A DNA stretch of 64,000 nucleotides, from the NCBI GenBank assembly GCA_035543015.1, contig DATKKG010000061.1, positions 1 through 64,000 on the forward strand, written 5' to 3'. The position numbers and the translations under genes are program-made. Below are positions 24,593 through 32,506 of this stretch, piece after piece. Below the pieces are notes generated by a model. It worked only from the letters and a program-made list of their open reading frames with translations. It was not told the DNA's origin and did no database searches. This DNA is from DATKKG01 sp035543015. Lineage in GTDB: Archaea; Thermoproteota; Nitrososphaeria; Conexivisphaerales; DTJL01. Position 1 is the stretch's first letter. Every line of letters begins with the position of its first letter.

Positions 24593-24946
24593 CTATATGG
24601 TGACCAGCCTGTCGACCTTGCTAGCCAGGCCAGCCACGAAGGCCACGCTCACTATCTTCACTCCCTTGTAGTAATCCTTCCCTTCATCCAGGCCCCTGTT
24701 GTAGCTGCAGACCTCGCAGGCGTAGATTTCGGCGCCCTTGGCCAGGAGCGCCTTGAAGTAGTCCATGGGAAGCTTCTGCAGGACGGGAAAGACCTGCGTT
24801 CCCAGAGCGTTGTATATGCCATCCAAGAACAGGAAGAACGTGACCTTGTCGGACCTGTCCAGGGCGGCGTCGGCGATGCGGCACGCCGTCTGCCAACGCT
24901 GGCTCTGAAGCGGTCCGCCTGTCAGAATGATGCCGAACTCTGTCAA
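24593..24946 (-). CDS. DsrE-family sulfur-relay protein
   Basis: This 117-residue protein has the DsrE fold start (FGIILTGGPLQSQRWQTACRIADAALD) and the active-site block ACEVCSYNRGLDEG with Cys77 and Cys80; DsrE uses a cysteine here to carry persulfide. It leads the three-gene DsrE-H-F-like operon next to the hydrogenase locus. In bacteria the trio exchanges sulfur with TusA, and a TusA gene lies at 14.2 kb. Confidence 0.75.
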   Translation of the reverse strand: MTEFGIILTGGPLQSQRWQTACRIADAALDRSDKVTFFLFLDGIYNALGTQVFPVLQKLPMDYFKALLAKGAEIYACEVCSYNRGLDEGKDYYKGVKIVSVAFVAGLASKVDRLVTI

Positions 24947-24973
24947 GTCGCGAGTTTCTACACAGGCCCTGAC

Positions 24974-25486
24974 TTAAACTTTATCGCTTACATATCGCAT
25001 CCAAGAGAGTCTCAGTGCAGCGGCCACTTCCCTGCGATAGAGCCAGGTGAGCGCCGCCACGGTCAACAGCGGGACCAGGGCATAAGGATAGAGGATGGAG
25101 GTGATGCCGGTGCTCATGACCATTCCCACATAGCCGAAGCCCGTCCCGTTGAAGAAGAGAGGAATGTTGGAGATCAGCAGGGTGAGAACGAAGGAGACGA
25201 AAGCCGCCCTGAGCTTCTCAAGGTTCCAGGTCAGGAAGAGGGGGATGGCGACAAGCCCGAACCGTGGGTCGAAGAACGAAAGGCCCACGAGGAGCCCGGA
25301 GGTCACAGGCCTGTTCTTGCGGCCAGCGTACAGAGAAAGGAGCAACAACGAGGTCTCCAGGACCTTGGGCTGGCCCTCGACATTCGCCGCCTGAGGGTAG
25401 GCGGCGACGAACGTCACAAGGTTGAGGAGGATCAGGATGGAGGACGCTACGAAAAACAGCGCCCTTCCGGCGATCACCTGCTCCAC
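24974..25486 (-). CDS. Polytopic membrane protein, GT-C glycosyltransferase-like fragment
   Basis: The 170 residues include about five membrane segments. The stretch GQPKVLETSLLLLSLYAGRKNR followed by GLSFFDPRFGLVAIPLFL resembles the middle of DUF2029/mannosyltransferase-type (GT-C) proteins, which are normally 350-450 residues. No acidic first-loop motif is present, so it is either a shortened paralogue or a remnant. It is the last host gene before the element boundary at 25577, but no sequence shows that the element cut it. Confidence 0.45.
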   Translation of the reverse strand: MEQVIAGRALFFVASSILILLNLVTFVAAYPQAANVEGQPKVLETSLLLLSLYAGRKNRPVTSGLLVGLSFFDPRFGLVAIPLFLTWNLEKLRAAFVSFVLTLLISNIPLFFNGTGFGYVGMVMSTGITSILYPYALVPLLTVAALTWLYRREVAAALRLSWMRYVSDKV

Positions 25487-25576
25487 AGCTTCTTATGTCG
25501 TCCAAGGGGGAATCAAAAGCTTGCGCCGAACGCGAAGGAGCGGCCCTGTACGAAGTATTTGCTAGGTCTTTTGCTG

Positions 25577-25590
25577 TGGTGCGAGGCGCG
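25577..25590 (+). repeat. Distal attachment site (copy of tRNA 3' end)
   Basis: TGGTGCGAGGCGCG is identical to 32406-32419, which covers the encoded CCA, discriminator, acceptor strand and first T-stem bases of tRNA-Gly (complement strand). Identity stops on both sides. Confidence 0.7.
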
Positions 25591-25609
25591 AGCGCCAGGT
25601 CTCAAGCTC

Positions 25610-25658
25610 TGGTGCGATTGCTACGGATTCCGAAATGGGATTGCACAGCAATGCACCA
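25610..25658. repeat. Imperfect inverted repeat next to the distal att site
   Basis: TGGTGCGATTGCT (25610-25622) pairs with AGCAATGCACCA (25647-25658) with one bulged base. Both arms contain the first bases of the att core (TGGTGC/GCACCA), so this may be a recombinase arm-binding region. Confidence 0.45.
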
Positions 25659-25777
25659 GCGCTAACTTCGATTAACGGATATTTAATTCTGCCCTGATTC
25701 GGTTCTGTGAACTCTTCGGTTGACGGGCAGACCTAAACCCCTTGTGAATTATCGGTGATAGATACCAAGGAAGTGGA

Positions 25778-25996
25778 CTAAAGATAGGTGCGCAAATCCT
25801 TGTGGTTCTCATCGGCCTTCTTGGTCAGGGCGAGTTGAGCGGCTTTGGATAGAGATTTCCATCGTTTCGCTTGCGCCTCCGTCACTTCGTAAAGAAGGTA
25901 GTCACCATCCTCCGCTGGTATGGATAGACCTTCCTGTGTAGCAGCCAGCTTCCCCAAGTCAGGTACTCTAATGTTGGGCATCACACAGCATGCCAA
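25778..25996 (-). CDS. Small protein of unknown function in the element
   Basis: A 72-residue protein (66 if the ATG at residue 7 is used, giving MPNIRVPDLG). It is soluble and Lys/Ala-rich in its C-terminal helical half (AQAKRWKSLSKAAQLALTKKADE). It resembles no family I recognise. The start region is followed upstream by a TATA-poor stretch, so expression is uncertain. Confidence 0.45.
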   Translation of the reverse strand: MACCVMPNIRVPDLGKLAATQEGLSIPAEDGDYLLYEVTEAQAKRWKSLSKAAQLALTKKADENHKDLRTYL

Positions 25997-26317
25997 CGCC
26001 TGTTATTCAAGTTTGGAGATTTGGACTTTGGTAACTTAACGGGAGTCGAAGATAAGTCAGGTTGGTGGTAACTGGCGGGAGATGACTATCACTTCGCGAT
26101 ATTCCGAAAGTCTTCATTACCATGTACAAGGGTTTCGTCGAGCTGGAAGACTGGTGCAAAGGCAAGATAGAACTCAGGATTCCTACGCTTTAGGCCCAGT
26201 GCATGTGCGCTGGGATTATGGATGCCTAACGCGGCTCGGTAGAACTCGTTCTTGTCCGCAGTAGTACCGACAGGAAAACCTCTGAGGACGCGCGCATGAA
26301 AAAAGTCGCATGTGTTG

Positions 26318-27022
26318 TCAGGATGTGATCGAAGTGTAGTACTCGTAGTCTGAGACAATGGTTTGATGAACATTGTCAAATGGATAGCCTGGGATCGGGT
26401 CGTAACCAGTGGAATCGGTCCAGAACCACCAGACGTTGGTGTTTGTCTTGTATTCCAAGTATTGCCAGTGGCTAACCTGCTTCCCGACGGTGTCTGGAAC
26501 GTGTGTTGATTGGGACTCTAGCTGCGAGAGAACCAGAGCTGCGACGTTGAGACTCTGAAATGTGTATTCTTTGACCACGCTCCCGTCGACCGTCGCCCTC
26601 CAAGTATAGGGATTCTGATTGACCAGACTCTCGACCTGGTACCCGTGGTAACCGTTGTTCGGCGAACCCCAGAAGTTACTGGTTACAACCCCTTGATCTA
26701 TTATGGTATAGTAGTACTGTTGGCTATATCCCAGCGGCCATTGCAGGTGTCGGTCTATACCGACTTCAAAGGAATTGCCTCCTGGGGATATTGCCACAAC
26801 ATGAGTCCAGATGTAGTCACTCCACCAGTTGTTCAGGTTCACGTTGTTGATCATCCCATAGCCATAGACTCCGTACTTGTAGGCCACGTTGCCGCATCTG
26901 TACTCTATGCCTGCGTTGCCAGTCATAGCGTTTGCTGCCTGAATCTGAAGCGGGCCAATGAGAGCTGCTGCTTCCACTTGGAAAATGAGTAAGACGAGCA
27001 AAATAACGAAAGTACTTCTCAT
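26318..27022 (-). CDS. Secreted Trp/Tyr/Asn-rich protein
   Basis: A Sec-type signal peptide (residues 1-22, STFVILLVLLIFQVEAAA) precedes a beta-rich domain rich in Trp, Tyr and Asn (WWSDYIWTH, WWFWTDSTGY), suggestive of a jelly-roll or carbohydrate-binding-like fold. It is 234 residues with one Cys. The start lies 6 nt after the stop of the upstream gene, so the two form an operon. Viral coat or glycan-binding roles are possible but unproven. Confidence 0.6.
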   Translation of the reverse strand: MRSTFVILLVLLIFQVEAAALIGPLQIQAANAMTGNAGIEYRCGNVAYKYGVYGYGMINNVNLNNWWSDYIWTHVVAISPGGNSFEVGIDRHLQWPLGYSQQYYYTIIDQGVVTSNFWGSPNNGYHGYQVESLVNQNPYTWRATVDGSVVKEYTFQSLNVAALVLSQLESQSTHVPDTVGKQVSHWQYLEYKTNTNVWWFWTDSTGYDPIPGYPFDNVHQTIVSDYEYYTSITS

Positions 27023-27028
27023 GTATGA

Positions 27029-27802
27029 TCACCTCATGGAAGTGACGAGCTTCATAGTATCATCCATCGACAGGACAGACCTGATTACGTAGGAGCCACC
27101 AGGGCTGTAGATGCCGATGTAGATGCCGCTGTATTCGAATCCGATAGTCTCGCCAATCGCGTTCTTGGTCGTGCCTTCCTTCTGTACCCGTATGTCGGCA
27201 GGAACCCCGAGGAGCTGTTCTCTCGATATCGTAACGAGGTTGGTGCCGTTGAAGGTCGTGTTGATCTTTGCTATCCAAGCATCGATCTTCTGATTGATAA
27301 CCGCCTGAGCTTCGCTTGGCGCCGCCGAAGTCCACGCGCTATCAGGCGGAGTGACGGTCAAATCAAGTTGGTACGGTTCTCCCATCTTAGAACTTCCGAG
27401 GATTTCGATGAATTGGACTTTCCGACCGAGTATCTTCGACCAAGCGTTTTCGCTAGGGGAAGACACGGTATTGAGAGATGTGTAGGAGTAGACGTATGTG
27501 ATTCCTCCGCTTGAATCATTGAGTGTGTTGCTGTCAAAAACTAGGACTGCTTGGAGCTTGAGCCCGTTGGGAACAAAAGTGGGCTGCATTACGCTGCGTC
27601 CGCCAGCCGCCAGGAGCTGCTGAGCTTCCTCGGACGTAACCAGCCATCCCTGGGTGTTGTAGGTCACGTGCAGCGCATCTGTGGAAGCGGGCGACCACAA
27701 AACGGCAAGTACGGGAATTGTCAATGCTACTACTACGAGGGCAATTATGACGAAGTCCTTGGCTCTAGGGTGAGATACGGTCTTTGGGTTCATAATCCTC
27801 AC
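27029..27802 (-). CDS. Membrane-anchored extracytoplasmic protein
   Basis: The 257-residue protein has a short cytoplasmic N terminus, one membrane segment (residues 18-38, VIIALVVVALTIPVLAVLW) and a soluble beta-rich domain outside with several N-glycosylation sequons (NDSS, NTT, NGT). The layout (TSEEAQQLLAAGG, then FVPNGLKLQAVLVF, and a final GGSYVIRSVLSMDDTMKLVTS) recalls DUF4367-like sensor or stability domains. It forms an operon with the secreted protein downstream. Confidence 0.6.
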   Translation of the reverse strand: MRIMNPKTVSHPRAKDFVIIALVVVALTIPVLAVLWSPASTDALHVTYNTQGWLVTSEEAQQLLAAGGRSVMQPTFVPNGLKLQAVLVFDSNTLNDSSGGITYVYSYTSLNTVSSPSENAWSKILGRKVQFIEILGSSKMGEPYQLDLTVTPPDSAWTSAAPSEAQAVINQKIDAWIAKINTTFNGTNLVTISREQLLGVPADIRVQKEGTTKNAIGETIGFEYSGIYIGIYSPGGSYVIRSVLSMDDTMKLVTSMR

Positions 27803-27940
27803 TTGGAATAATCCAAGAAATAGGATATTTACTGTTGCGCATCCTGGCTACGTATCTTATGTACTCACTCAGGATAAGTGTGAACACTTGCTCTCTTCAT
27901 CTGTATCGTTCCTGTCGAACTGACGTATATCACGGTCATC

Positions 27941-28726
27941 GTGAGAGGCCTCCTAGCGCCCAATCGTCCCCGTAATCCTTATAGTAAGGACTGGGGCTTG
28001 AGACTATCAAGGAGAGCTGCCAGGCCATTGCGGGCTCGGCCTACGCCTGATGATGACAAACCAGACAGCCTATTCGAGTCCTCCACTAGGCTTGCCGATA
28101 GACTCACCAGACGAATAAGGTTCGAGCTGGGAGTGTACGCTCTTGCCTACGGGATGGCCGTGTGGGTGATCTTCTTCCTGCTTGCGAGTTCTTTGAGCCT
28201 TGGTTTGTCATACATTGGCTCTCCCGACTCGGCATCATCTCTCCTTCTTCGCAATCCAGTATCATTGGTCATTTTCGCTGCAGCGAGCATCGTTCTTGCG
28301 GGGACTGCGTACGCAATCGGAAAGCGGAAATGGAAAGAACTCTTCGGTCTAAAGAGCCAGTTGAATGCAGTATCCAGGGGCCACGGTGCCAAAGGAGGAG
28401 GAGCTGAACCAAGCGAGGAAGGAATGAGCGTCATGGAACCGTACTTCTTCCTAGCCGACAAGCTGCCAGGATGGATGGCGGAATCTTACAGGCTCAAGAT
28501 CGGGCAGGCCGTGACGTTTGGTTTGGGCGCATTCTTGCTGGTTATGGTTGTCTCTTGGCCGAGCTTGGGCGGAATCACACTTGCTGCATTGACGGGGTTC
28601 CTCGTTTGGCTGTACTTCAGGTATGAAGGGAAGTCGGCATATGATCACGAACGCCGTAATGCTGCCGCGAGAATCGAGAAACTGAGACTGGAGCAAGAAG
28701 GGCTGGTCAGAAACCTGTATGAGTGA
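27941..28726 (+). CDS. Membrane protein of unknown function
   Basis: The 261-residue protein has a basic N-terminal region (~60 residues), two membrane segments (about 68-90 and 105-125), a cytoplasmic linker, then two closely spaced segments (190-225) and a helical charged C terminus that is probably coiled (HERRNAAARIEKLRLEQE). It ends in an overlap with the downstream winged-helix gene, suggesting that the two proteins act together. I cannot name a family. The first ATG-type start in frame is GTG at 27941. Confidence 0.5.
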   Translation: MRGLLAPNRPRNPYSKDWGLRLSRRAARPLRARPTPDDDKPDSLFESSTRLADRLTRRIRFELGVYALAYGMAVWVIFFLLASSLSLGLSYIGSPDSASSLLLRNPVSLVIFAAASIVLAGTAYAIGKRKWKELFGLKSQLNAVSRGHGAKGGGAEPSEEGMSVMEPYFFLADKLPGWMAESYRLKIGQAVTFGLGAFLLVMVVSWPSLGGITLAALTGFLVWLYFRYEGKSAYDHERRNAAARIEKLRLEQEGLVRNLYE

Positions 28727-28997
28727 AGATGGCTGGAAGCCAGACCCATACGTTCTAGCCAGACTGGTTGACACGCTCTCTAGGAATGGCCCGATGAAGA
28801 GGACCAACCTTCAGATGAGCGCCAGACTGAATTACTCGGCTCTGACCAGATATGTCGATTGGATGTCTCAGCATAGCTTGGTTGGAATCAATGAGGATGA
28901 AGGTTCCCAGATGGTAGTTCTTACTCAGAAAGGGAAGGACGCACAAGAAGCATTCGTCAAGTGGCTCGCCAAGGTGTTCGACAGCTACACTTTCTGA
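28719..28997 (+). CDS. Winged-helix DNA-binding protein
   Basis: A 92-residue single-domain protein with the pattern of archaeal PadR/'DUF4364-like' or SSV-type winged helices: LARLVDTLSRNGPMKRTNLQMSARLNYSALTRYVDWM (helices 1-3) followed by a wing (GSQMVVLTQKGKDA) and a C-terminal dimer helix. The ATG overlaps the stop of the membrane-protein gene by 8 nt. It probably regulates element genes. Confidence 0.7.
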   Translation: MSEDGWKPDPYVLARLVDTLSRNGPMKRTNLQMSARLNYSALTRYVDWMSQHSLVGINEDEGSQMVVLTQKGKDAQEAFVKWLAKVFDSYTF

Positions 28998-29262
28998 CAT
29001 CGGCTTCCAGCTCGATAGAATGATTCAACGGAGATCGTCCTAGATTAGTCTCCTTAGGCCTGGAACACGGGAGCAAGACAGGTAGTTCTTGAAATGGGAA
29101 AATGATCGAATCGGGAAAACCACCTAGCGCCACTACGAAGTTCACGTGTCACAGATGCGTATCCGCAGTGCGCATCTAAGCTACCGAACCCCTAATTATC
29201 GCGACGAATCTCTCAAGCGCCACTCAGAGCAAATCTGAGGCCACAACTGAAGGCAGGAAGAA

Positions 29263-29562
29263 ATGACGAAAGATAAAGAGTTTGAGAATAGGGTCACCAA
29301 GTGCTTCGATATCAGCCTGGACCGACTTGGAACGGGTGTCAGGGACGTCGTTTACAGGTACTTGAAACTCACCAGTGGGATAGAACGTACTGCTATTGTG
29401 GACAATCCAGACGAGTTCATGAGGGCTCTTACGGAGATTTTCGGAATGGGTGCGCACTACATAGAGAGAATGGCCACAGAAGCAATCGAAGAAGAGTTCG
29501 ACCTCGGTCCTACCCCCAGAGATCTCGTGAATGCGGTGCCCAAGGCAAAAGCTGAGAGATAA
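29263..29562 (+). CDS. Small acidic helical protein of unknown function
   Basis: A 99-residue soluble protein, largely helical, with a hydrophobic/charged pattern (ISLDRLGTGVRDVVYRYL; FMRALTEIFGMGAHYIERM). It resembles the small uncharacterised proteins repeatedly found in TACK archaeal genomes. It has an ATG start and is isolated by 265 nt upstream and more than 400 nt downstream. Confidence 0.55.
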   Translation: MTKDKEFENRVTKCFDISLDRLGTGVRDVVYRYLKLTSGIERTAIVDNPDEFMRALTEIFGMGAHYIERMATEAIEEEFDLGPTPRDLVNAVPKAKAER

Positions 29563-29976
29563 TCCTATCCAGCACTCACGAATCAACTAACCCAGATCGA
29601 CCTTATGATTCCAAAATCCAGAGGGAAGAATGTATCGCAACCCAAGGGTTGAACTAGGTGGCGCTTCCGCCCCACCGCCAAACAGCATGGACAAGAAGCT
29701 GAAGGGGAATGAAACGCTAGGTGGTTCTGTTGCGTTGACGGTTGACGGGACAAGATCACGGCGCTGTAAGGTTTCTGTTGATGTATCCGAAGTATACACT
29801 CCGCTGACGGCTTCTTGGACAACAGACTGTTGACATACTCTTTGATATTTATTACACGATCTATGTTAAGCTACGCCTTCGACTGGCAAACTCGCTCTGT
29901 CCGAGCAATCAACCGAAACTTGGCATTACCCAGACTCTGCTCAATCAACCGACGATTGACCAGGACCTAGGAGAGC
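29563..29976 (+). other. 414-nt region with repeated TCAACCGA words
   Basis: No convincing gene. A 67-codon frame (29630-29833) lacks family features. The region contains a GTTGACG tandem (29734-29747) and two TCAACCGA words (29909-29916, 29945-29952) and is comparatively A/T-rich toward 29840-29880. It may be a control or replication region of the element. Confidence 0.45.
29909..29952 (+). repeat. TCAACCGA motif pair, left of the two-TM gene
   Basis: TCAACCGA at 29909-29916 and 29945-29952, 36 bp apart, same orientation, each preceded by CAA. Three more exact copies on either strand lie at 25716, 30614 and 30645, all inside the element. Confidence 0.55.
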
Positions 29977-30570
29977 TTATCCGAGAGAAAGCTCGTCGCC
30001 CTCGGGATAACGCTGTTCGTATTGAAGCCCCTTGAGGTATTCGTTAAGCTTGTCCTTCGTGTCGTGTTCGACCTTCCGCACTACTTCTTTCTCGGCCAAC
30101 GAGTCGACGTAGGGGGGAACCCGATACGCCTTCTTCGTCTTTGTGTTGACCAAGACGTAGGGCTTGTATGGGTACTCCTCTTCTTGACCGAGGTCCACAT
30201 AATGAATCATAAGATGCGAGAAGCGGGAGATGTTCTCCGCAACCTTGACCATGTCATCTACGGACATGACCCTTTCCCTGTTCTCTAAGAGGTATTTGCC
30301 AAGGATGACAGCCAACAACTCAACCGCCCCAAAGGACACTACAGTCTGAAGCTGTAGCAAGTTCATCTGAATCAGAGAGCCTAACAGGTATAGTACTGCG
30401 AATCCCAGCGCGATCACCCAAGCGTATAGCCAGAGTACCCTTATGGCTTCCTTCGTTGTCGGTTTGAAATGCTTCCACCGATAATAGAAATATCCATAAA
30501 CGACTTCTGCGACTGAAAGCCTCCTGTGCTCTACTTCTGGCAGCCTTTGTGACCCATTAGTGGGTTCGCG
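29977..30570 (-). CDS. Two-TM membrane protein of unknown function
   Basis: From the ATG at 30570 the protein has 197 residues; the frame stays open to a TTG at 30648. There is a basic N-terminal region (VEHRRLSVAEVVYGYFYYRWKH), two membrane segments (about 40-62 and 68-88 of this form) and a long cytoplasmic C terminus with VLVNTKTKKAYRVPPYVD and a Lys/Glu helix. Motif copies at 30614 and 30645 lie just upstream, possibly controlling it. Confidence 0.5.
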   Translation of the reverse strand, partial: REPTNGSQRLPEVEHRRLSVAEVVYGYFYYRWKHFKPTTKEAIRVLWLYAWVIALGFAVLYLLGSLIQMNLLQLQTVVSFGAVELLAVILGKYLLENRERVMSVDDMVKVAENISRFSHLMIHYVDLGQEEEYPYKPYVLVNTKTKKAYRVPPYVDSLAEKEVVRKVEHDTKDKLNEYLKGLQYEQRYPEGDELSLG

Positions 30571-30613
30571 CATGGCTCTTAAGAATGTTGAAAAGAACGG
30601 CTCTAGGAAGTCT

Positions 30614-30652
30614 TCGGTTGACTGACCGAAAACCCTACACGTTATCAACCGA
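30614..30652. repeat. TCAACCGA motif pair in inverted orientation
   Basis: TCGGTTGA at 30614-30621 and TCAACCGA at 30645-30652 form an inverted pair 23 bp apart, upstream of the two-TM gene and of the plus-strand microprotein promoter. Confidence 0.55.
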
Positions 30653-30707
30653 CAACTTCCCAGAGCCCAGAGGCCAGTCGGTTATAAGCTCAGCAAAGCA
30701 GTAAGAC

Positions 30708-30824
30708 GTGTACCGGAAGCAAGAAGATGTCAAGCCCGAGACAGTCGAAGTGCCGGTGAAAGTCTTGGAGGGGATCTTGGAAGAGCTGGACAAACTGAGG
30801 AAAGAGATCCGAGGTTCGTCCTAG
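30708..30824 (+). CDS. 38-residue leaderless microprotein
   Basis: A GTG start lies 27 nt after the TATA box TTATAAG (30682-30688). The peptide is charged and probably one amphipathic helix (EVPVKVLEGILEELDKLRKE), similar in style to antitoxin or ribbon/helix dimer segments. Its stop overlaps the convergent 3' end of the integrase gene by 4 nt. The promoter and biased composition are the evidence; no homologue is recognised. Confidence 0.45.
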   Translation: MYRKQEDVKPETVEVPVKVLEGILEELDKLRKEIRGSS

Positions 30825-32143
30825 CTCGCCGTTTCCCTCTTCCGGTCCCGTTTCGTTAGAAGCTCTGCTACCTGGGCTTGAAGGCCCTCGAGTCTTCTGT
30901 CCCATGCCTCCTCCTTCATTCTCGTCTTCTCCTCAAGCTCTTTCCTTTCGAGCTCCATCTTCTTGCGTTCGCTCGCGATCTGCTCTTCCATGCGCTGCTG
31001 AAGGGTCGGATTGGGATTCATCCCGAGTGGGGCCGAACATGTGCCGCAATATGCCATGGATGGCGGATTCTGAGAGTGACATCTAGGACAAAGTATCATC
31101 TGTGGCCTCGGCTTCTCGGCTTCCTGCCCCATGTAGAGCCGCTTGGTCATCGCCGTAAGGTCGTTCTGGGCCAGGTGTACGTAGGTGCTCGGCATCGTGG
31201 AGTTGTCGGACCAGCCGTACTTCTTCCTCAACCCCTCTTCGTTCATCCCCAGGCGCGCGTCCCGCGTCGCGGCGGAATGGCGGAAAAGATGATGGTACAC
31301 GTCCCGCTTCCTGACGCCGGCTCTGTCGGCCAGCTTCTTCAGGTCCTTCCGGGACGCATAATATCCCCATGCCTCGCCATACCCGTTGTTGCTCTGGTTG
31401 ACGAAGAGAGGAGCGTTAGGGTCCTCCTTCGCCGGATGAAATTCAAGCCAAGCGGCGACGTAGGCCGCTGAAGTGCAAAGGTATAGGTTTCTGGGGTCGG
31501 TCTTCGACTCCGGGATCATGCAGAACATGTCATTGTCGACGAAGCTGATGTCACCCACTCGCAGCTTGAGGAGCTCTCCGATGCGAGGCCCGATTTCGTA
31601 GCTGAGGGCGACGTAGGCTTTCATCATCGGTCTTGTTGCGGCCCTGATCATACGAGTTACCTCCTCGTCCGTGAATAGGTCCGTGGGCACGACCCTCTTG
31701 TTTCGCTTGATGGTCGTGGAGAGCATCTCCACTTCGGGTGGGAAGATGTGCCTCCTCTGCCATTTCGCGTATTCTTCACGGGGGGCCCTCAGCCATTGGA
31801 AGTAGGATTTCAGGACCTGGACATAGTCCCGTTTCGTGCTGTCCCTGCAATCCTCCAAGGTCTTGGAGTTCTTCATGGAGTAGATCCATGAGGCGAGCTC
31901 GACGATCGTGTCCGAGTCGGCAGCTTCGAACGACGTTCGACTGGAGTGGAGGTGAATGGCCATCTGCTCAAGGTGATAGCCGTACTTGGTGACGCGCCCG
32001 AGGTTGAGGTTTCGCGCGATCAGCAGGTTCAGGAAGGCCAGTATTTCGGTCCTGTCCCTCTGATCGATCGCTGCTCTGCCTATGTTCCTCCTGCACACCT
32101 CCAGTCGTCGTCCATAGCCGTGAATGTCGTGGGACATGGTCAT
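30821..32143 (-). CDS. int: Tyrosine recombinase (integrase) with C-terminal zinc ribbon
   Basis: The 440-residue integrase has an N-terminal SAM-like core-binding domain (1-135) and a catalytic domain with Arg187 (EIGPRIGELLKLR), a likely Lys in PESKTDPR, HHLFRHS (His285, Arg288) and nucleophile Tyr321 (STYVHL). It continues with a zinc ribbon (Cys352, Cys355, Cys366, Cys369) and a ~60-residue Glu/Arg-rich coiled coil. It is not split by integration, so the intact gene sits within one element end, unlike SSV-type fuselloviral integrases. It should act on tRNA-Gly 263 nt away. Confidence 0.93.
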   Translation of the reverse strand: MTMSHDIHGYGRRLEVCRRNIGRAAIDQRDRTEILAFLNLLIARNLNLGRVTKYGYHLEQMAIHLHSSRTSFEAADSDTIVELASWIYSMKNSKTLEDCRDSTKRDYVQVLKSYFQWLRAPREEYAKWQRRHIFPPEVEMLSTTIKRNKRVVPTDLFTDEEVTRMIRAATRPMMKAYVALSYEIGPRIGELLKLRVGDISFVDNDMFCMIPESKTDPRNLYLCTSAAYVAAWLEFHPAKEDPNAPLFVNQSNNGYGEAWGYYASRKDLKKLADRAGVRKRDVYHHLFRHSAATRDARLGMNEEGLRKKYGWSDNSTMPSTYVHLAQNDLTAMTKRLYMGQEAEKPRPQMILCPRCHSQNPPSMAYCGTCSAPLGMNPNPTLQQRMEEQIASERKKMELERKELEEKTRMKEEAWDRRLEGLQAQVAELLTKRDRKRETAS

Positions 32144-32386
32144 GGCCGGGCAGGCCTCCTTTCGACCCTGACATGAATTCTCCCGGTCTCAGGCCAGCGG
32201 AAATCGCTTGAGAGGGTTGCCGACTCATCACTCCATGGTCGACGATCCCCCATTGCAGATCGGAGTACCGCCTTGTTCGGGCGCGCTGTTTCTCTCCGCA
32301 GAGGCAGAGCCGTCCGTTTGGCGTGCCGGTGGGAACTGGCCATTACAGGCCAGATATGCGGGAGCTTAAAAGACACCGGACGGTGG

Positions 32387-32412
32387 CGCACCAGACTTGG
32401 AGTTATGGTGCG
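32387..32412. repeat. Inverted repeat CGCACCA/TGGTGCG at the tRNA-side att
   Basis: CGCACCA (32387-32393) is the exact complement of TGGTGCG (32406-32412), the beginning of the att core, with 12 nt between. A comparable arrangement occurs at the other end of the element (25577-25658). Confidence 0.45.
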
Positions 32413-32419
32413 AGGCGCG
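32406..32419 (-). repeat. Proximal attachment site within tRNA-Gly
   Basis: The 14-bp TGGTGCGAGGCGCG is the complement of the tRNA 3' end including CCA. It is identical to the distal copy at 25577. Integration here restores a complete tRNA. Confidence 0.7.
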
Positions 32420-32483
32420 GGATTTGGACCCGCGTTGCCACCTTGGGAGGGTGACGTCCTAGACTAGGCTAGACCAGCCTCGC
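32406..32483 (-). tRNA. tRNA-Gly (anticodon CCC), CCA encoded
   Basis: Read on the minus strand: acceptor GCGAGGC pairs with GCCTCGC, D stem GTCT/GGAC, anticodon stem TCACC/GGTGG with loop CTCCCAA (anticodon CCC, reads GGG glycine), T stem GCGGG/CCCGC with loop TCCAAAT, discriminator A and genomic CCA. No intron is present. A TATA-like GGTAAAATA lies 24-32 nt upstream. Its 3' end is the integration target. Confidence 0.93.
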
Positions 32484-32506
32484 CCAACGGAGCTATCTGT
32501 ACGGCG

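Larger units (their letters stand above)
25577..32419. mobile_element. Integrated element at tRNA-Gly(CCC), about 6.8 kb
   Basis: The element is bounded by a 14-bp direct repeat (TGGTGCGAGGCGCG), one copy being the 3' end of the intact tRNA-Gly gene and the other lying 6.8 kb away. A tyrosine recombinase gene sits at the tRNA side. Between them are secreted and membrane proteins, winged-helix proteins and unknowns with lower GC and looser packing than the flanks. No replication or capsid gene is recognisable. It could be a small integrated plasmid, a virus-like element or a decayed one. Confidence 0.75.

Noticed and set aside
26089..26379. A 96-codon minus-strand frame with somewhat protein-like composition
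   Set aside because: It overlaps the C-terminal part of the secreted protein gene and shows no promoter or family features.
29630..29833. A 67-codon plus-strand frame
   Set aside because: Low-complexity Pro/Ser-type composition, no clear promoter, and overlap with motif-rich sequence.
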